Positions 33,865 to 42,335 of a DNA stretch of 64,000 nucleotides are shown one piece after another. Source of the DNA: Nocardioides pocheonensis (GTDB taxonomy: Bacteria > Actinomycetota > Actinomycetes > Propionibacteriales > Nocardioidaceae); contig NZ_RJSF01000047.1 in NCBI RefSeq assembly GCF_003725535.1, positions 265,972-329,971 of the forward strand, given 5' to 3'. The position numbers and the translations under genes were made by a program. The notes under the pieces are model-generated. The model was not told the origin of the DNA. It searched no databases and saw only the letters and a program-made list of their open reading frames with translations. Numbering within the stretch: the stretch's first letter is position 1; each line of letters starts with the position of its first letter.

Positions 33865-34724
33865 TCGCCCTCGTCCCAGCGCTGGCCGGCGCGCTGATCG
33901 TGGCCGGCATCATCGGCGTGGTCATCGGCCTGCGTCCCACGCCGGTTCGTCCCGCGCCCTCTTCGTCCCGCCGCCCGGGTCGGCTACCGAAGCTCGACCG
34001 CACCACCCGAACCCTGCTGCTCGTCGGCTTCGCTGGTGGCGTGGTCGCCTGGCTCCTGACCGGCTGGCTGCTGGCCATCGTCGCAGCGCCGGTCGCCGCG
34101 GTCGGGCTACCGAAACTGCTGTCCTCGGGCTCGGCCGCGATCCGGATCGAGCGGCTCGAAGCCATGGAGGAATGGACCCGGTCCCTCTCCGGGGTCCTCA
34201 CCGTCGGAGTCGGGCTGGAACAGGCGCTGGTGGCCACCCTGCGCTCAGCCCCGACGGCCATTGCTCCCGAGGTGACCCGACTCATGGCTCGACTTCGCGC
34301 CCGGTGGGCCACCGAAGATGCGGTGCGCGCGTTCGCCGATGAACTCGACGACTCGACCGGCGACCTGATCGCGGCGAACCTGATCCTCGGGGCTCGCCGG
34401 CGCGGAGCAGGGTTGGCCAGCGTCCTTGAAGGCCTCGCAGAATCCGTGGCCGCCGACGTACGGGCACGCCGCCAGGTCGAAGCCGACCGCGCCAAGCCAC
34501 GGGCAACGGCCCGTTGGGTCACCCTCATCAGCACGGGGGTACTCCTGATCCTGGCCCTGTCGGGCACCTACGTGGCGCCATATAAGAGTCCGTTCGGCCA
34601 GGTCGTGCTGGTCGTCCTGCTTGCGGCCTACGTCTCGACGCTTCTGTGGATGAAGCACATGGCGATGGGCCGCAGCCTGCCGCGCTTCTTGGACGCCCGT
34701 GCGACAACCGGGGGTGCAGGGTGA
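33861..34724 (+). CDS. tadB: TadB-like type II/IV secretion platform protein, module A
   Basis: Protein of 287 residues with a helix at the N-terminus, a pair near residues 50-85, a T2SSF (GspF) domain (MEEWTRSLSGVLTVGVGLEQ, ADELDDSTGDLIAANLILGA, RRGAGLASVLEGLAES) and two C-terminal helices. GspF-type proteins form the membrane platform that the CpaF ATPase drives. GTG 33861 overlaps the upstream stop in GTGA and the next gene overlaps its end the same way. The copy at 60081 matches in all motifs. TadB and TadC normally act as a pair, as here. Confidence 0.9.
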   Translation: MIALVPALAGALIVAGIIGVVIGLRPTPVRPAPSSSRRPGRLPKLDRTTRTLLLVGFAGGVVAWLLTGWLLAIVAAPVAAVGLPKLLSSGSAAIRIERLEAMEEWTRSLSGVLTVGVGLEQALVATLRSAPTAIAPEVTRLMARLRARWATEDAVRAFADELDDSTGDLIAANLILGARRRGAGLASVLEGLAESVAADVRARRQVEADRAKPRATARWVTLISTGVLLILALSGTYVAPYKSPFGQVVLVVLLAAYVSTLLWMKHMAMGRSLPRFLDARATTGGAG

Positions 34725-35623
34725 CCACCGGACTGCAACTCGCGCTCGCCGCAGGCGCGCTCCTGGCGCTTGGCCTGGTCCTCCTGGTGGCCCGGCTGAT
34801 GCCTGCGGAGCCCGATCTCGCCGATGCGCTGAACCGGCTGACACCCTCCCGGGGGCACGCCGCCGCAGCCGACCCCGGCGCGACCACCGGCAAGGAGCGC
34901 ATCGGCGTGTGGGCGATGCGGGCGCTCCCGTCCGCGCTGTGGGTGCGGACGCCGAAGCGGGAGCTGGCGCTGTTGCGCATCCCGCTGGCCCGGTTCTACG
35001 GCGACAAGATCACCTTCGCCTTCCTCGGGCTCCTGATCCCGCCACTCCTCGCGTTCTTCTTCGACGTGATCGGCCTGGGCTTCCCGATCGGCATACCCGC
35101 GATGGCCTCAGTGGGGCTGGCGTGCGTCATGTTCTTCCTGCCGAACTACAACGCGGTCGACGACGCGAGGCGGGCCCGCCTCGAGTTCAGCCGCGCGCTC
35201 GGCGCTTACATCGACCTCGTCGCGTTGGAGCGCAACAGCGGCATCGGCGTCCGGCAGGCCATGGAATCGGCGGCCGAGGTCGGCGACTCCTGGGTCTTCA
35301 CCCGGCTCTCCGAAGAGCTGAGCCGGTCACGTTGGTCGGGGCTGCCGCCCTGGGACGCCCTGCACGCCCTCTCCGAGGAACTGGGGCTTCCCGAGCTCGA
35401 CGACTTCGCCGACATCATGCGGCTCTCCGGCGAGGAAGGCGCCGCGGTCTACAAGACCCTGCGCGCCCGCTCCGCGGCGATGCGCGCGGCGATGCTCAAC
35501 GACGAGATAGCCGAGGCCAACGCGATCGGCGAACGGATGACCATCCCCGGGTCGCTCCTGGGCGTGATCTTCATGGCCCTCCTCGTCGCCCCGTCTCTGC
35601 TCCGGATGTTCAGCAACACCTGA
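34721..35623 (+). CDS. tadC: TadC-like type II/IV secretion platform protein, module A
   Basis: Protein of 300 residues. Membrane helices lie at about 7-25, 100-120, 124-142 and near the C-terminus (GSLLGVIFMALLVAPSLL). The T2SSF domain has LEFSRALGAYIDLVALERNS, GVRQAMESAAEVGDSWVF and PELDDFADIMRLSGEEGAAV. It should partner TadB in the pilus platform. GTG start at 34721 in a GTGA overlap. A 32-base gap before the pilin gene is one of the few spaces in the operon and contains AGGAAGGA, a strong binding site suited to a pilin made in larger amounts. Confidence 0.9.
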   Translation: MTTGLQLALAAGALLALGLVLLVARLMPAEPDLADALNRLTPSRGHAAAADPGATTGKERIGVWAMRALPSALWVRTPKRELALLRIPLARFYGDKITFAFLGLLIPPLLAFFFDVIGLGFPIGIPAMASVGLACVMFFLPNYNAVDDARRARLEFSRALGAYIDLVALERNSGIGVRQAMESAAEVGDSWVFTRLSEELSRSRWSGLPPWDALHALSEELGLPELDDFADIMRLSGEEGAAVYKTLRARSAAMRAAMLNDEIAEANAIGERMTIPGSLLGVIFMALLVAPSLLRMFSNT

Positions 35624-35655
35624 CCTCCGGGACCCGCACACAGGAAGGAACACCG

Positions 35656-35853
35656 ATGAACCCACTGGACCGAATGGCTGGGGCGCTCATCGCGCTCATG
35701 CTCGCCTTGGAGACCCGGATCTATCGGCGCGACGAGCGGGGCTCGGTCACCACCGAGCACGTGCTCTGGGCGGTCGCCGTGATCGCCATCGTCGGGATCG
35801 TCGTCGCGGCGGTGAAGGCATATGTCGAGCTGCAGGCCGGGAAGATCAAGTAG
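35656..35853 (+). CDS. Flp-like pilin candidate, module A
   Basis: Very short protein of 65 residues. A 30-residue leader ends in RRDERG, followed by SVTTEHVLWAVAVIAIVGIV and a single hydrophobic helix. Cleavage after the Gly would leave Glu at position 5 of the mature chain, the hallmark of type IV and Flp prepilins (G|xxxxE). The mature peptide would be about 35 residues. Position right after TadC and the good binding site fit the major pilin. The copy at 61873 is 62 residues, with 37 of the last 42 identical. The leader is longer than in most Flp pilins. No prepilin peptidase gene was seen in the module. Confidence 0.72.
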   Translation: MNPLDRMAGALIALMLALETRIYRRDERGSVTTEHVLWAVAVIAIVGIVVAAVKAYVELQAGKIK

Positions 35854-36238
35854 TCCGCGCACAGGCCGGGACGAGCGCGGCTCGGTGTCCATCGAACTCG
35901 TGATCCTGCTCCCTGCACTGTTCGCCGTGATGTTCCTCGGGATGCAGGCGGCGCTGTACTACCACGCCCGAACCGTCGCGATCGCGGCCGCCCAGGAGGG
36001 CGCCCGGGCCGCCGGCGGCGAGCAGGGCAAGCAGGTTGACGGCGTGCACGCCGCCACCGCGTTCGTCGACGACGCGGGCGGCGATGACGTGCTGTCCGGT
36101 TTGACTACGACAGCAACGCGGACTGCGACGACCGCCACCGTCGTCGTCCAAGGACACAGCCTGAGCGTGATCCCGGGCTGGTCACCGGCGGTCCGGCAGG
36201 TCGCGACCGTGGAGGTGGAGAGGCTGACGGAACCGTGA
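35822..36238 (+). CDS. TadE-like minor pilin 1, module A
   Basis: Protein of 138 residues. A short basic start ends in RDERG, then SVSIELVILLPALFAVMFLG gives a TadE-type membrane helix with Glu at the position expected after prepilin cleavage. The extracytoplasmic part carries AIAAAQEGARAA, usual in TadE proteins, and a beta-rich end (HSLSVIPGWSPAVRQVATVE). The ATG at 35822 lies 32 bases inside the pilin gene; the same overlap occurs in module B (62030), which supports this start. It ends in a GTGA overlap with the next gene. Likely a pilus tip or initiation subunit. Confidence 0.8.
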   Translation: MSSCRPGRSSSPRTGRDERGSVSIELVILLPALFAVMFLGMQAALYYHARTVAIAAAQEGARAAGGEQGKQVDGVHAATAFVDDAGGDDVLSGLTTTATRTATTATVVVQGHSLSVIPGWSPAVRQVATVEVERLTEP

Positions 36239-36678
36239 TCCGCCTCCGGCGCCATCACAGGGATGAACGCGGTTCGGCCGCCATCGAAGCAGCCGTCGGC
36301 GTACCCGCCTTCGTGCTCTTCGTCGGCCTCATCATCTTCGGCGGGCGAACCGCCACAGCCCATCAGTCGGTCGAGTCGGCCGCCGCGGACGCCGCTCGTG
36401 CCGCATCCATCGAACGCACCAGCACCTCCGCCCGCGCTGCGGCGATCAGCGCCGCCACGACCAGCCTGTCCAACCAGGGCGTCCCCTGCCTCGACCTCGA
36501 CGTCGCTGTCGACGCGAATCAGTTCATCAACCGCACCGTCGGCGAAGCCGCGACGGTGTCGGTCCAGGTCCAGTGCCGGATCGACCTGTCCGACCTGTCG
36601 GTCCCAGCAGTACCAGGCAGTCGCCTGATCTCGGCAACGATGACGAGCCCGATCGACACGTTCCGGGAGCGCGCATGA
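36235..36678 (+). CDS. TadE-like minor pilin 2, module A
   Basis: Protein of 147 residues with the same plan: RDERGS, then AAIEAAVGVPAFVLFVGLII as helix, and a globular part with SAAADAARAASIERT and paired cysteines (GVPCLDLDV, VQVQCRIDL) that probably form a disulfide. Both cysteines are kept in the copy at 62440. GTG 36235 and the downstream ATG are in 4-base overlaps. Confidence 0.8.
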   Translation: MIRLRRHHRDERGSAAIEAAVGVPAFVLFVGLIIFGGRTATAHQSVESAAADAARAASIERTSTSARAAAISAATTSLSNQGVPCLDLDVAVDANQFINRTVGEAATVSVQVQCRIDLSDLSVPAVPGSRLISATMTSPIDTFRERA

Positions 36679-37118
36679 ACCGGATCTCCGCTGACCGTTG
36701 GGCTTCCCGGGACGAGCGCGGGTCGATCTCGCTGTGGATGGTCACCGCGAGCTTCGTGATGATGATGCTCGTCGGCCTCGCAGTCGACCTCGGCGGCCAG
36801 GTCCACGCCCAGCAGCGCGCACACGACATCGCCGCTGAAGCCGCCAGGGCCGGCGGCGAGCGGGTGCAGGCGGCGCCCGCCATCGAAGGGCGCTACGTCG
36901 GCGTCGATACCGCCGCCGCGCGGATCGCGGCCGAACAGTACCTCGCCTCGGCCGGCGTGACCGGGACCGTGCGCATCACCGGCGGAGACACGATCACGGT
37001 GGAAGTCACCGACACCTACACCCCGGACTTCTTGAGCTTCATCGGGATCGGAGACCTGACCGTCACCTCCGATGCCTCCGCCCGCCTCATCCGCAGCCTG
37101 GGAGGGACCGAACAATGA
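36675..37118 (+). CDS. TadG/TadE-like minor pilin 3, module A
   Basis: Protein of 147 residues: RDERGSISLWMVTASFVMMM gives a helix without the Glu-5 of the other two, then VDLGGQVHAQQRAHDIAAEA and AARAGGERV as in TadG-type N-terminal (putative Flp-pilus assembly) domains. The C-terminal part has GGDTITVEVTDTYTPDFLSF. The missing glutamate suggests it is membrane-anchored rather than polymerised. ATGA overlaps on both sides; the giant LysM protein follows directly. Confidence 0.78.
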   Translation: MNRISADRWASRDERGSISLWMVTASFVMMMLVGLAVDLGGQVHAQQRAHDIAAEAARAGGERVQAAPAIEGRYVGVDTAAARIAAEQYLASAGVTGTVRITGGDTITVEVTDTYTPDFLSFIGIGDLTVTSDASARLIRSLGGTEQ

Positions 37119-40100
37119 GCCCGACAGTGAGTACGACGCGCAACCGTGTCGCCGCACTCGGCGCGAGCCTGCTCATCCTCGCGCTCGTGGTCGGGACGCC
37201 AGCGCTGCTCCTCGCGATCGGCGTGACACCGTGGCGCGAGGACCTCGGCGAGCTGAGCACCCTGCTGACCAGCCCCGACGATGGAACCCTCGCGCTGCTG
37301 GTCATCGGCGTCGTGGCGTGGGTCGCGTGGGCCGTTGTGGCGGTCTCGCTGGTGGTCGAGATCGCGGCAGCGACCCGCGGCGTCAGCGCGCCGCGCCTGC
37401 CGGCTCTCGGGATGCCGCAGCGGCTCGCAGGCCGACTCGTCACGGTCGCCGCCTTGCTCTTCGCCGTTGCCCCGAGCCTGGCGCCCATGTTCACCCCGAT
37501 GGCCGCTCACGCGGCTGCCGTACCAGAAGCCCCAAGGCACGACCCGGTGCCAGAAGCCGCTCCGATCGCGCCCGTGCAGCAGTCGGCCCCAGCGCCCGCA
37601 GCCGTCGACCACCACGCGCAACCAACTGTCGACTACACCGTGCGCCGGGGCGACAGCCTCTGGAAGATCGCCAAGGAGAAGCTGGGCGACGGCACGAGGT
37701 ACACCGAGATCGTCGCCCTGAACGAAGGTCTGCTCCACGGGCAGCCCAACTTCATCGACCCCGGTCTCGTGCTGCACCTCCCAGGCGACGCCGCACCAAC
37801 CGAGCGGACGGCGGACGCCGAGGGTCGAGCCGACGCCGAGTACGTCGTCGAGCCGGGCGACTCGCTGTGGGCCATCGCCGAAGAGCAACTCGGCGACCCG
37901 ACCCACTACCCGGAGATCTTCGAGGCATCCAAGGAGACCCTCCAGCCGGACGGTGCCCACCTCCGCGACCCGAACCTGATCCGACCCGGGTGGAAGCTGA
38001 CCATCCCCGAGGACAAGCCTGCCGATGCGACCCTCGACCCGCCGGCTGTGCCGTCGCCCGGCGGCAAGCACAGCGGTCCCGCGCCGGACATGACCAAGCC
38101 GTCGGGCGATTCACCGAACAGTCCCACCGACATCTATCCGCCCGACCATGACCCAGCACCCTCGACGTCGGACGCCGAGGACGACACGGACACCTCCGTC
38201 GGCTGGCTGCTCCCTGGGCTGGCCGGGGCGGGCGCACTGCTGGCCGGGTCGCTCTTGATCACCGTTCGCGCTCACCGGCGCACCCAGCAGCGCTACCGTC
38301 GCCCAGGCTTCACCCTCGCCCCGCCGCCACCCCAGGTGCGAGACATCGAGAAGACCGTCACTGCAACCGGGGGCCCAGCTGCCAAGTTCGTCGAGCAGCT
38401 CGACAAGCTCCTGCACCACCTCGCGGCCACCACGGATCCGCTGCCCAAACTCGAGTCGATCGAGGTCGGCAAGCACGCCGTCACCCTGCACCTCGCCGAG
38501 CCGATCAGCCTGCCCGAGCCGTGGAGCGGATTGGACACGACGTGGACTGCCGACCTCGACTCGCCCGTGGGCGAGGTGGACACGCTCTCGCCGTACCCGC
38601 TCCTCGCCAGCGTCGGTCAGGACGACGAAGGCCACCTCTGGTTGCTCGACCTCGAACACCTCGGCGTCGTCAGCCTCACCGGCGACGCCGAGCACGCCGA
38701 GGCGCTCGCACGACACCTCGCGGTCGAGCTGACGCTCAACCCATGGTCGGTGATCGCCGAGATCAACACCATCGACCTGGCACCCGAACTGACGCCGCTC
38801 GAATCCTGGCGGGTGAGCCAGCACACGGTTGACGACACCGACTTCCTCTCGGACATCCGCAAGCAGACCGAGCCCGCTACCTACTCCACGTACAGCGACC
38901 CCGAGCCGTACTACGCGGTGCTCTTGCCAGCGGCGGCGCGAGGCGCCGACGTGACCGCGCTGGTCGACATCGTCCGCCGCCAGAGATCTCGCTCCGGGCT
39001 GGGCATCATCACGGTCGGGGAAGCAGAACCTGGTGACGTCGTCCTCGAACTCACTGCAGGTGGCCGCCTGCGGACTCCTCACCTCGGGTTGGACCTCACC
39101 GCCGCCGGTCTCACGGCCGATGAAACCGCCGCCTGCGCCGCGATCGTGGACCTCACCTTCGACGCCGAGGCGACCACCCCGATGCCCCGCCACGAAAGGG
39201 CCACCGGGTGGAGGGCCCTCGCCGACCAGGCCGGCGCGCTCGTCGACGACCTCACTGAGCAACGCCCAGCAGGTGTAGCCAGTGCGGCCTCACTCCTGCC
39301 CGAAGCGCCGCAGCGCTACGAGGCCGTGGCTGCGGCCACCGCCGAAGACGTCGCCACGCTGGCACCAGTAGTACCGGAGACGACCCGCAAGCTTGTCGAG
39401 GACGCCGACCCACAGCTCGACGACGACCTGACCGAATGGCGCAACCCGGCCAGCGCCCTGCCGAAGCTGCACTTGCTCGGACCCGTCACCTTGGAGGCCG
39501 AAGCGGTGACGGAGCGGCCGGCGTACTTCGCCGAGCTGGCCACCTACCTCGTCCTCCACCCTGCCGGCGTCTCCTCGGCGCAGATCGAGGAAGCCCTCGG
39601 CGTCAGCAAGTCCCGGGCACGTACCGACCTTGCGCTCCTGCGCCGCTGGCTCGGCACCGACCCCCGCACCGGTGGCCTCCACCTCCCGACAGCCACGACT
39701 TCGCCCGCCCCCGCCAACGGAGGCACAGGCGGTTACCAACTGCACGACGTGCTCGTCGACCTCGACCTCTTCCGCCGGCTCCGCGGCCGCGCCCAGGCCC
39801 GGGGGGCTGATGGCATGCCCGACCTGGTCGCCGCACTCGAACTCCTCACTGGGCCCCCGTTCAGCAGCCTGCGCAACCACGGCTGGAGCTGGCTCCTCGA
39901 CGGCGAACGGCTTCACGAGCTCGCCGCCTACGCGGCCGTCGACGTCGCCCACATCGTCACGACCGACGCCATCTCCCGTGGCGACCTCGCCCGAGCACGA
40001 TTCGCTGCCGAAACCGGCTGCAAGGCCGCGCCGTACGACGACATCTGCCGCCTCGACCTCGCCAAGGTCGAGGAAGCTAGCGGCCACGCAGACGCAGCCG

Positions 40101-40246
40101 AGCAGATCGTTGACAAGGACGTCTGCAACCGATCTGACGACCTGCTGCCGCCCATCGACCTCCCCAAACGGACCAACGAGGTCATCAAGAACAACGACTG
40201 GGGCGGTCCCAAGAGGCGCAAAGGCGGCCAGACCGGGCGGACCTGA
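37115..40246 (+). CDS. Giant membrane LysM protein with BTAD-like C-terminus, module A
   Basis: Protein of 1043 residues. Helices lie at about 12-36 and 60-85, with a third near 108-130 ending in HAAAV. Two LysM domains follow: YTVRRGDSLWKIAKEKLGDG (about 172) and YVVEPGDSLWAIAEEQLGD (about 242), which should bind peptidoglycan. After a Pro/Asp-rich linker comes another helix (VGWLLPGLAGAGALLAGSLL, about 363-382), then a long cytoplasmic part. Near 800-900 a winged-helix-like piece (GVSSAQIEEALGVSKSRART) precedes an all-helical region like the bacterial transcriptional activation (BTAD) domain of SARP-type regulators. This links wall sensing to a DNA- or protein-binding end. GGAGGG lies 8 bases before ATG 37115. 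The start of the copy is at 63293. Confidence 0.82.
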   Translation: MSPTVSTTRNRVAALGASLLILALVVGTPALLLAIGVTPWREDLGELSTLLTSPDDGTLALLVIGVVAWVAWAVVAVSLVVEIAAATRGVSAPRLPALGMPQRLAGRLVTVAALLFAVAPSLAPMFTPMAAHAAAVPEAPRHDPVPEAAPIAPVQQSAPAPAAVDHHAQPTVDYTVRRGDSLWKIAKEKLGDGTRYTEIVALNEGLLHGQPNFIDPGLVLHLPGDAAPTERTADAEGRADAEYVVEPGDSLWAIAEEQLGDPTHYPEIFEASKETLQPDGAHLRDPNLIRPGWKLTIPEDKPADATLDPPAVPSPGGKHSGPAPDMTKPSGDSPNSPTDIYPPDHDPAPSTSDAEDDTDTSVGWLLPGLAGAGALLAGSLLITVRAHRRTQQRYRRPGFTLAPPPPQVRDIEKTVTATGGPAAKFVEQLDKLLHHLAATTDPLPKLESIEVGKHAVTLHLAEPISLPEPWSGLDTTWTADLDSPVGEVDTLSPYPLLASVGQDDEGHLWLLDLEHLGVVSLTGDAEHAEALARHLAVELTLNPWSVIAEINTIDLAPELTPLESWRVSQHTVDDTDFLSDIRKQTEPATYSTYSDPEPYYAVLLPAAARGADVTALVDIVRRQRSRSGLGIITVGEAEPGDVVLELTAGGRLRTPHLGLDLTAAGLTADETAACAAIVDLTFDAEATTPMPRHERATGWRALADQAGALVDDLTEQRPAGVASAASLLPEAPQRYEAVAAATAEDVATLAPVVPETTRKLVEDADPQLDDDLTEWRNPASALPKLHLLGPVTLEAEAVTERPAYFAELATYLVLHPAGVSSAQIEEALGVSKSRARTDLALLRRWLGTDPRTGGLHLPTATTSPAPANGGTGGYQLHDVLVDLDLFRRLRGRAQARGADGMPDLVAALELLTGPPFSSLRNHGWSWLLDGERLHELAAYAAVDVAHIVTTDAISRGDLARARFAAETGCKAAPYDDICRLDLAKVEEASGHADAAEQIVDKDVCNRSDDLLPPIDLPKRTNEVIKNNDWGGPKRRKGGQTGRT

Positions 40247-40355
40247 ATCCCGCTCCAGCGATGACACCCGGGATGATGACAGGGGCTCGGTCCAACGGAT
40301 CAGGCTCCGAGTCTTGCGGGCCTGTTGGACTGACTGACGGTGGGACGGCTGCGGG

Positions 40356-40900
40356 ATGACGGCCTCTTTCGAGGATCGCGTGAACTCGCCCGAGATGCGG
40401 TACGCCTACCAGTTGGGTACTCGATGCGCATGATCGGCGAGATCGGGGCGCGCTACCGGGCCGCCCAGGACAGCGCCGACCTGATCCCGGCAATGGCGAT
40501 GCTGGATGCCTTCTATGTGCACCTACGACTCGTGGCCGAGTTCCTGACGCGGCCAACGAACGGTCGCGACTTCGGTCCCATTGACCTCGGCGTCGTCGAC
40601 TGAGTCGCGCCCAACACACGCGCGGCGAAGCGACTCAGGCAGTACTGGGATCGCGCCAGCAAGTACGTGCACTTCGGCCATCCCCGGGTTCCGGAGAACT
40701 TGGAGGAGCTGCAAACGTTCGAGGTAGGCGCGGATGCCTTGAAGTCGATGGCAGGTGACGCCTTCGAGGTACTGAAGGTCTTTGTCGCGCAACTACAGGA
40801 CGTGGATTACGCGGGACCCGTGCTCACGGTCGAGCGACTCCGCGCGCAGCTCCTGCGGAACGAGTTGGATCGGTCGATAGAACTGCTCCGACACGACTGA
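40356..40900 (+). pseudogene. Broken hypothetical gene (frameshift and in-frame TGA)
   Basis: A coherent protein of about 180 residues can be read only across two lesions. MTASFEDRVNSPEMRYAYQL starts at 40356 but stops at 40431. The adjacent frame continues MIGEIGARYRAAQDSADLIP, LDAFYVHLRLVAEFLTRP, a stop TGA at 40601-40603 (probably once TGG), and then RLRQYWDRASKYVHFGHPRV, ENLEELQTFEVGADALKSMA and SIELLRHD with a stop at 40898-40900. The helical make-up recalls HEPN-like small proteins, but I do not recognise the family. It has its own spacing in the 40247-41055 gap, unlike the tightly packed transfer genes. No other feature is visible in that gap. Confidence 0.5.
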
Positions 40901-41055
40901 CAAGCCCAGTCGAACGTGACGCGCGAAAGTACTTGAATTTCCTTCCCGGGCGGGGTTGACCTGCGCAAACGCCGCTCGGCAGGCTCGCCCGTGGCGCCGA
41001 GGGCGGGGCGCCCATGGGCGGTGATTGGTGCGAGCAGCGGTGCAGGGTCGTGGCC

Positions 41056-41964
41056 ATGAACGACTCAGCACCGATGAATGTGCCCCCTCCGCGGTGGAGT
41101 CCGCGGCTGGCGAAAGCCCTGTCCGGGGTTGCGGATCTCGCGACCGCCTCGGTGTTGCTCGCCCGCCACGACGTCCCGGTGTTCCCGTGCGCGCCCGGCG
41201 GGAAGCAACCCCTGACGGCCCATGGCTTCCATGACGCCACGGCCGATGTCGCCGCCGTTCACGAGTGGTGGCGGCGTTGGCCCGACGCCAATCTCGGAGT
41301 CCCGACCGGGACAGCCTCGGGGGTGGATGTCGTCGACGTCGACGTCCACACCATGGGAAGTGGGTTCGCCGCGTTCGAGCGGGCCAGGGGTGCTGGCGTC
41401 GCCAATGGCTGGGCCTGGCTGGTCCGTACGCCGTCGGGCGGCGTCCACGCCTACTTCCTCCGGCGGACTGCCGAGGTGCAGCGGTCGTGGCAGGTACCGA
41501 GTCAGCACGTCGACTTTCGCGGTGATGGCGGGTACATCGTCGCTCCGCCCTCGCGGGTCACCCGGGCCAGCGGGCAGAGTCGCGCGTACGAGCTGATCGC
41601 CATCGGCCAACACCAGGGCGGACCCGTTGACTCCCGGCAGCTTCGCGAGTTCCTCGAACCCCCTCGGCCGACCGGACCTCCGGCAGGAATGCCAGCCGTG
41701 GGCGCGCGGCCGGACAAGCTCGCCGCCTGGGTGGCGTCCAGGCCGGAAGGCGCGCGCAACCACGGGCTGTTCTGGGCGGCCTGCCGCATGGTCGAGGACG
41801 GCCACCCGTTCGATACGACCGCCTCCGTCCTCGGTGAGGCAGCCCAGGCGGCTGGCCTGCCCGAGCGTGAGGCCACGACGACCGTCCGATCGGCGTACCG
41901 GATCGCGTGTCGTCTCGGGACGGCACCGGGCCCTACACGACCGGTTGAGGCGGTGTCGCTGTGA
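41056..41964 (+). CDS. Bifunctional DNA primase/polymerase (Prim-Pol) domain protein
   Basis: Protein of about 302 residues. LLARHDVPVFPCAPGGKQPL, EWWRRWPDANLGVPTG, VDVVDVDVH (metal-binding acidic pair), GWAWLVRTPSGGVHAYFLRR, VDFRGDGGYIVAPPSR are the ordered motifs of the archaeo-eukaryotic-type Prim-Pol domain common in plasmids and ICEs. The C-terminal 90 residues are a small helical domain (RNHGLFWAACRMVEDGHPFD). No helicase domain is fused. It may prime the transferred single strand in the recipient or support element replication. The start is uncertain: ATG 41056 fits the family's N-terminus, and ATG 41014 is also open. GTGA overlap with the next gene. Confidence 0.85.
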   Translation: MNDSAPMNVPPPRWSPRLAKALSGVADLATASVLLARHDVPVFPCAPGGKQPLTAHGFHDATADVAAVHEWWRRWPDANLGVPTGTASGVDVVDVDVHTMGSGFAAFERARGAGVANGWAWLVRTPSGGVHAYFLRRTAEVQRSWQVPSQHVDFRGDGGYIVAPPSRVTRASGQSRAYELIAIGQHQGGPVDSRQLREFLEPPRPTGPPAGMPAVGARPDKLAAWVASRPEGARNHGLFWAACRMVEDGHPFDTTASVLGEAAQAAGLPEREATTTVRSAYRIACRLGTAPGPTRPVEAVSL

Positions 41965-42335
41965 ACAACAACGAGTTCTACGACCGGCGCGATGACCGGG
42001 CGCTGGCGTCCGAGCAGACCCCGCCTCAGCCGCATCCCCAGGAGGCGGTCGCCGCCCTCGCGGTCCACCGTGACCCATCGGTCCCGGACGCTGCCCCCAG
42101 CAACGACCCGAAGCCCCAGCGCGGGATCGCCTGGGTCCGACCCACCGACCTGCCAACAGTGCTCGGCTCGAAGTGGGCCGGCCGCGGCATCGACCTGCAC
42201 TCGGACCTGGTGCGCCGCTCCCGACGGGTCCCGATCACCGCAGCAAGGACCGGGCGTCGGATCAGCCGGTCCGCCATCGCCCGTCCCGAGCCTGCGTCCT
42301 CGACTGTGGCCTCGAGAGAGGAGCTGGGGCTGTGA
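41961..42335 (+). CDS. Hypothetical protein between Prim-Pol and 42332 gene
   Basis: Protein of 124 residues, polar and apparently disordered at both ends. The only ordered-looking piece is RGIAWVRPTDLPTVLGSKWA, then RGIDLHSDLVRRSRRVPITA. That WVRPTDL...RGIDLHxELxRR pattern reads like a short adaptor conserved among actinobacterial elements, but I cannot name it. The C-terminus is basic. It has GTGA overlaps on both sides, so it is translated with the primase and the next gene. Confidence 0.6.
   Translation: MNNNEFYDRRDDRALASEQTPPQPHPQEAVAALAVHRDPSVPDAAPSNDPKPQRGIAWVRPTDLPTVLGSKWAGRGIDLHSDLVRRSRRVPITAARTGRRISRSAIARPEPASSTVASREELGL

Larger units (their letters stand above)
29069..37857. repeat. 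Tad-pilus module, copy A (matches 55272-64000)
   Basis: From the relaxase start through the first LysM of the giant protein, every gene has an equivalent in the same order, orientation and overlap at 55272-64000, offset about 26.2 kb. Proteins are mostly identical: 37 of 42 residues match in the Flp-like pilin from RRDERGS onward. The DNA and the intergenic stretches have diverged. These are related but not recently duplicated units. Confidence 0.85.

Noticed and set aside
38111-39262. Minus-strand frame antisense to the giant LysM protein
   Set aside because: Shadow; Gly/Val/Asp-rich with no recognisable domain.
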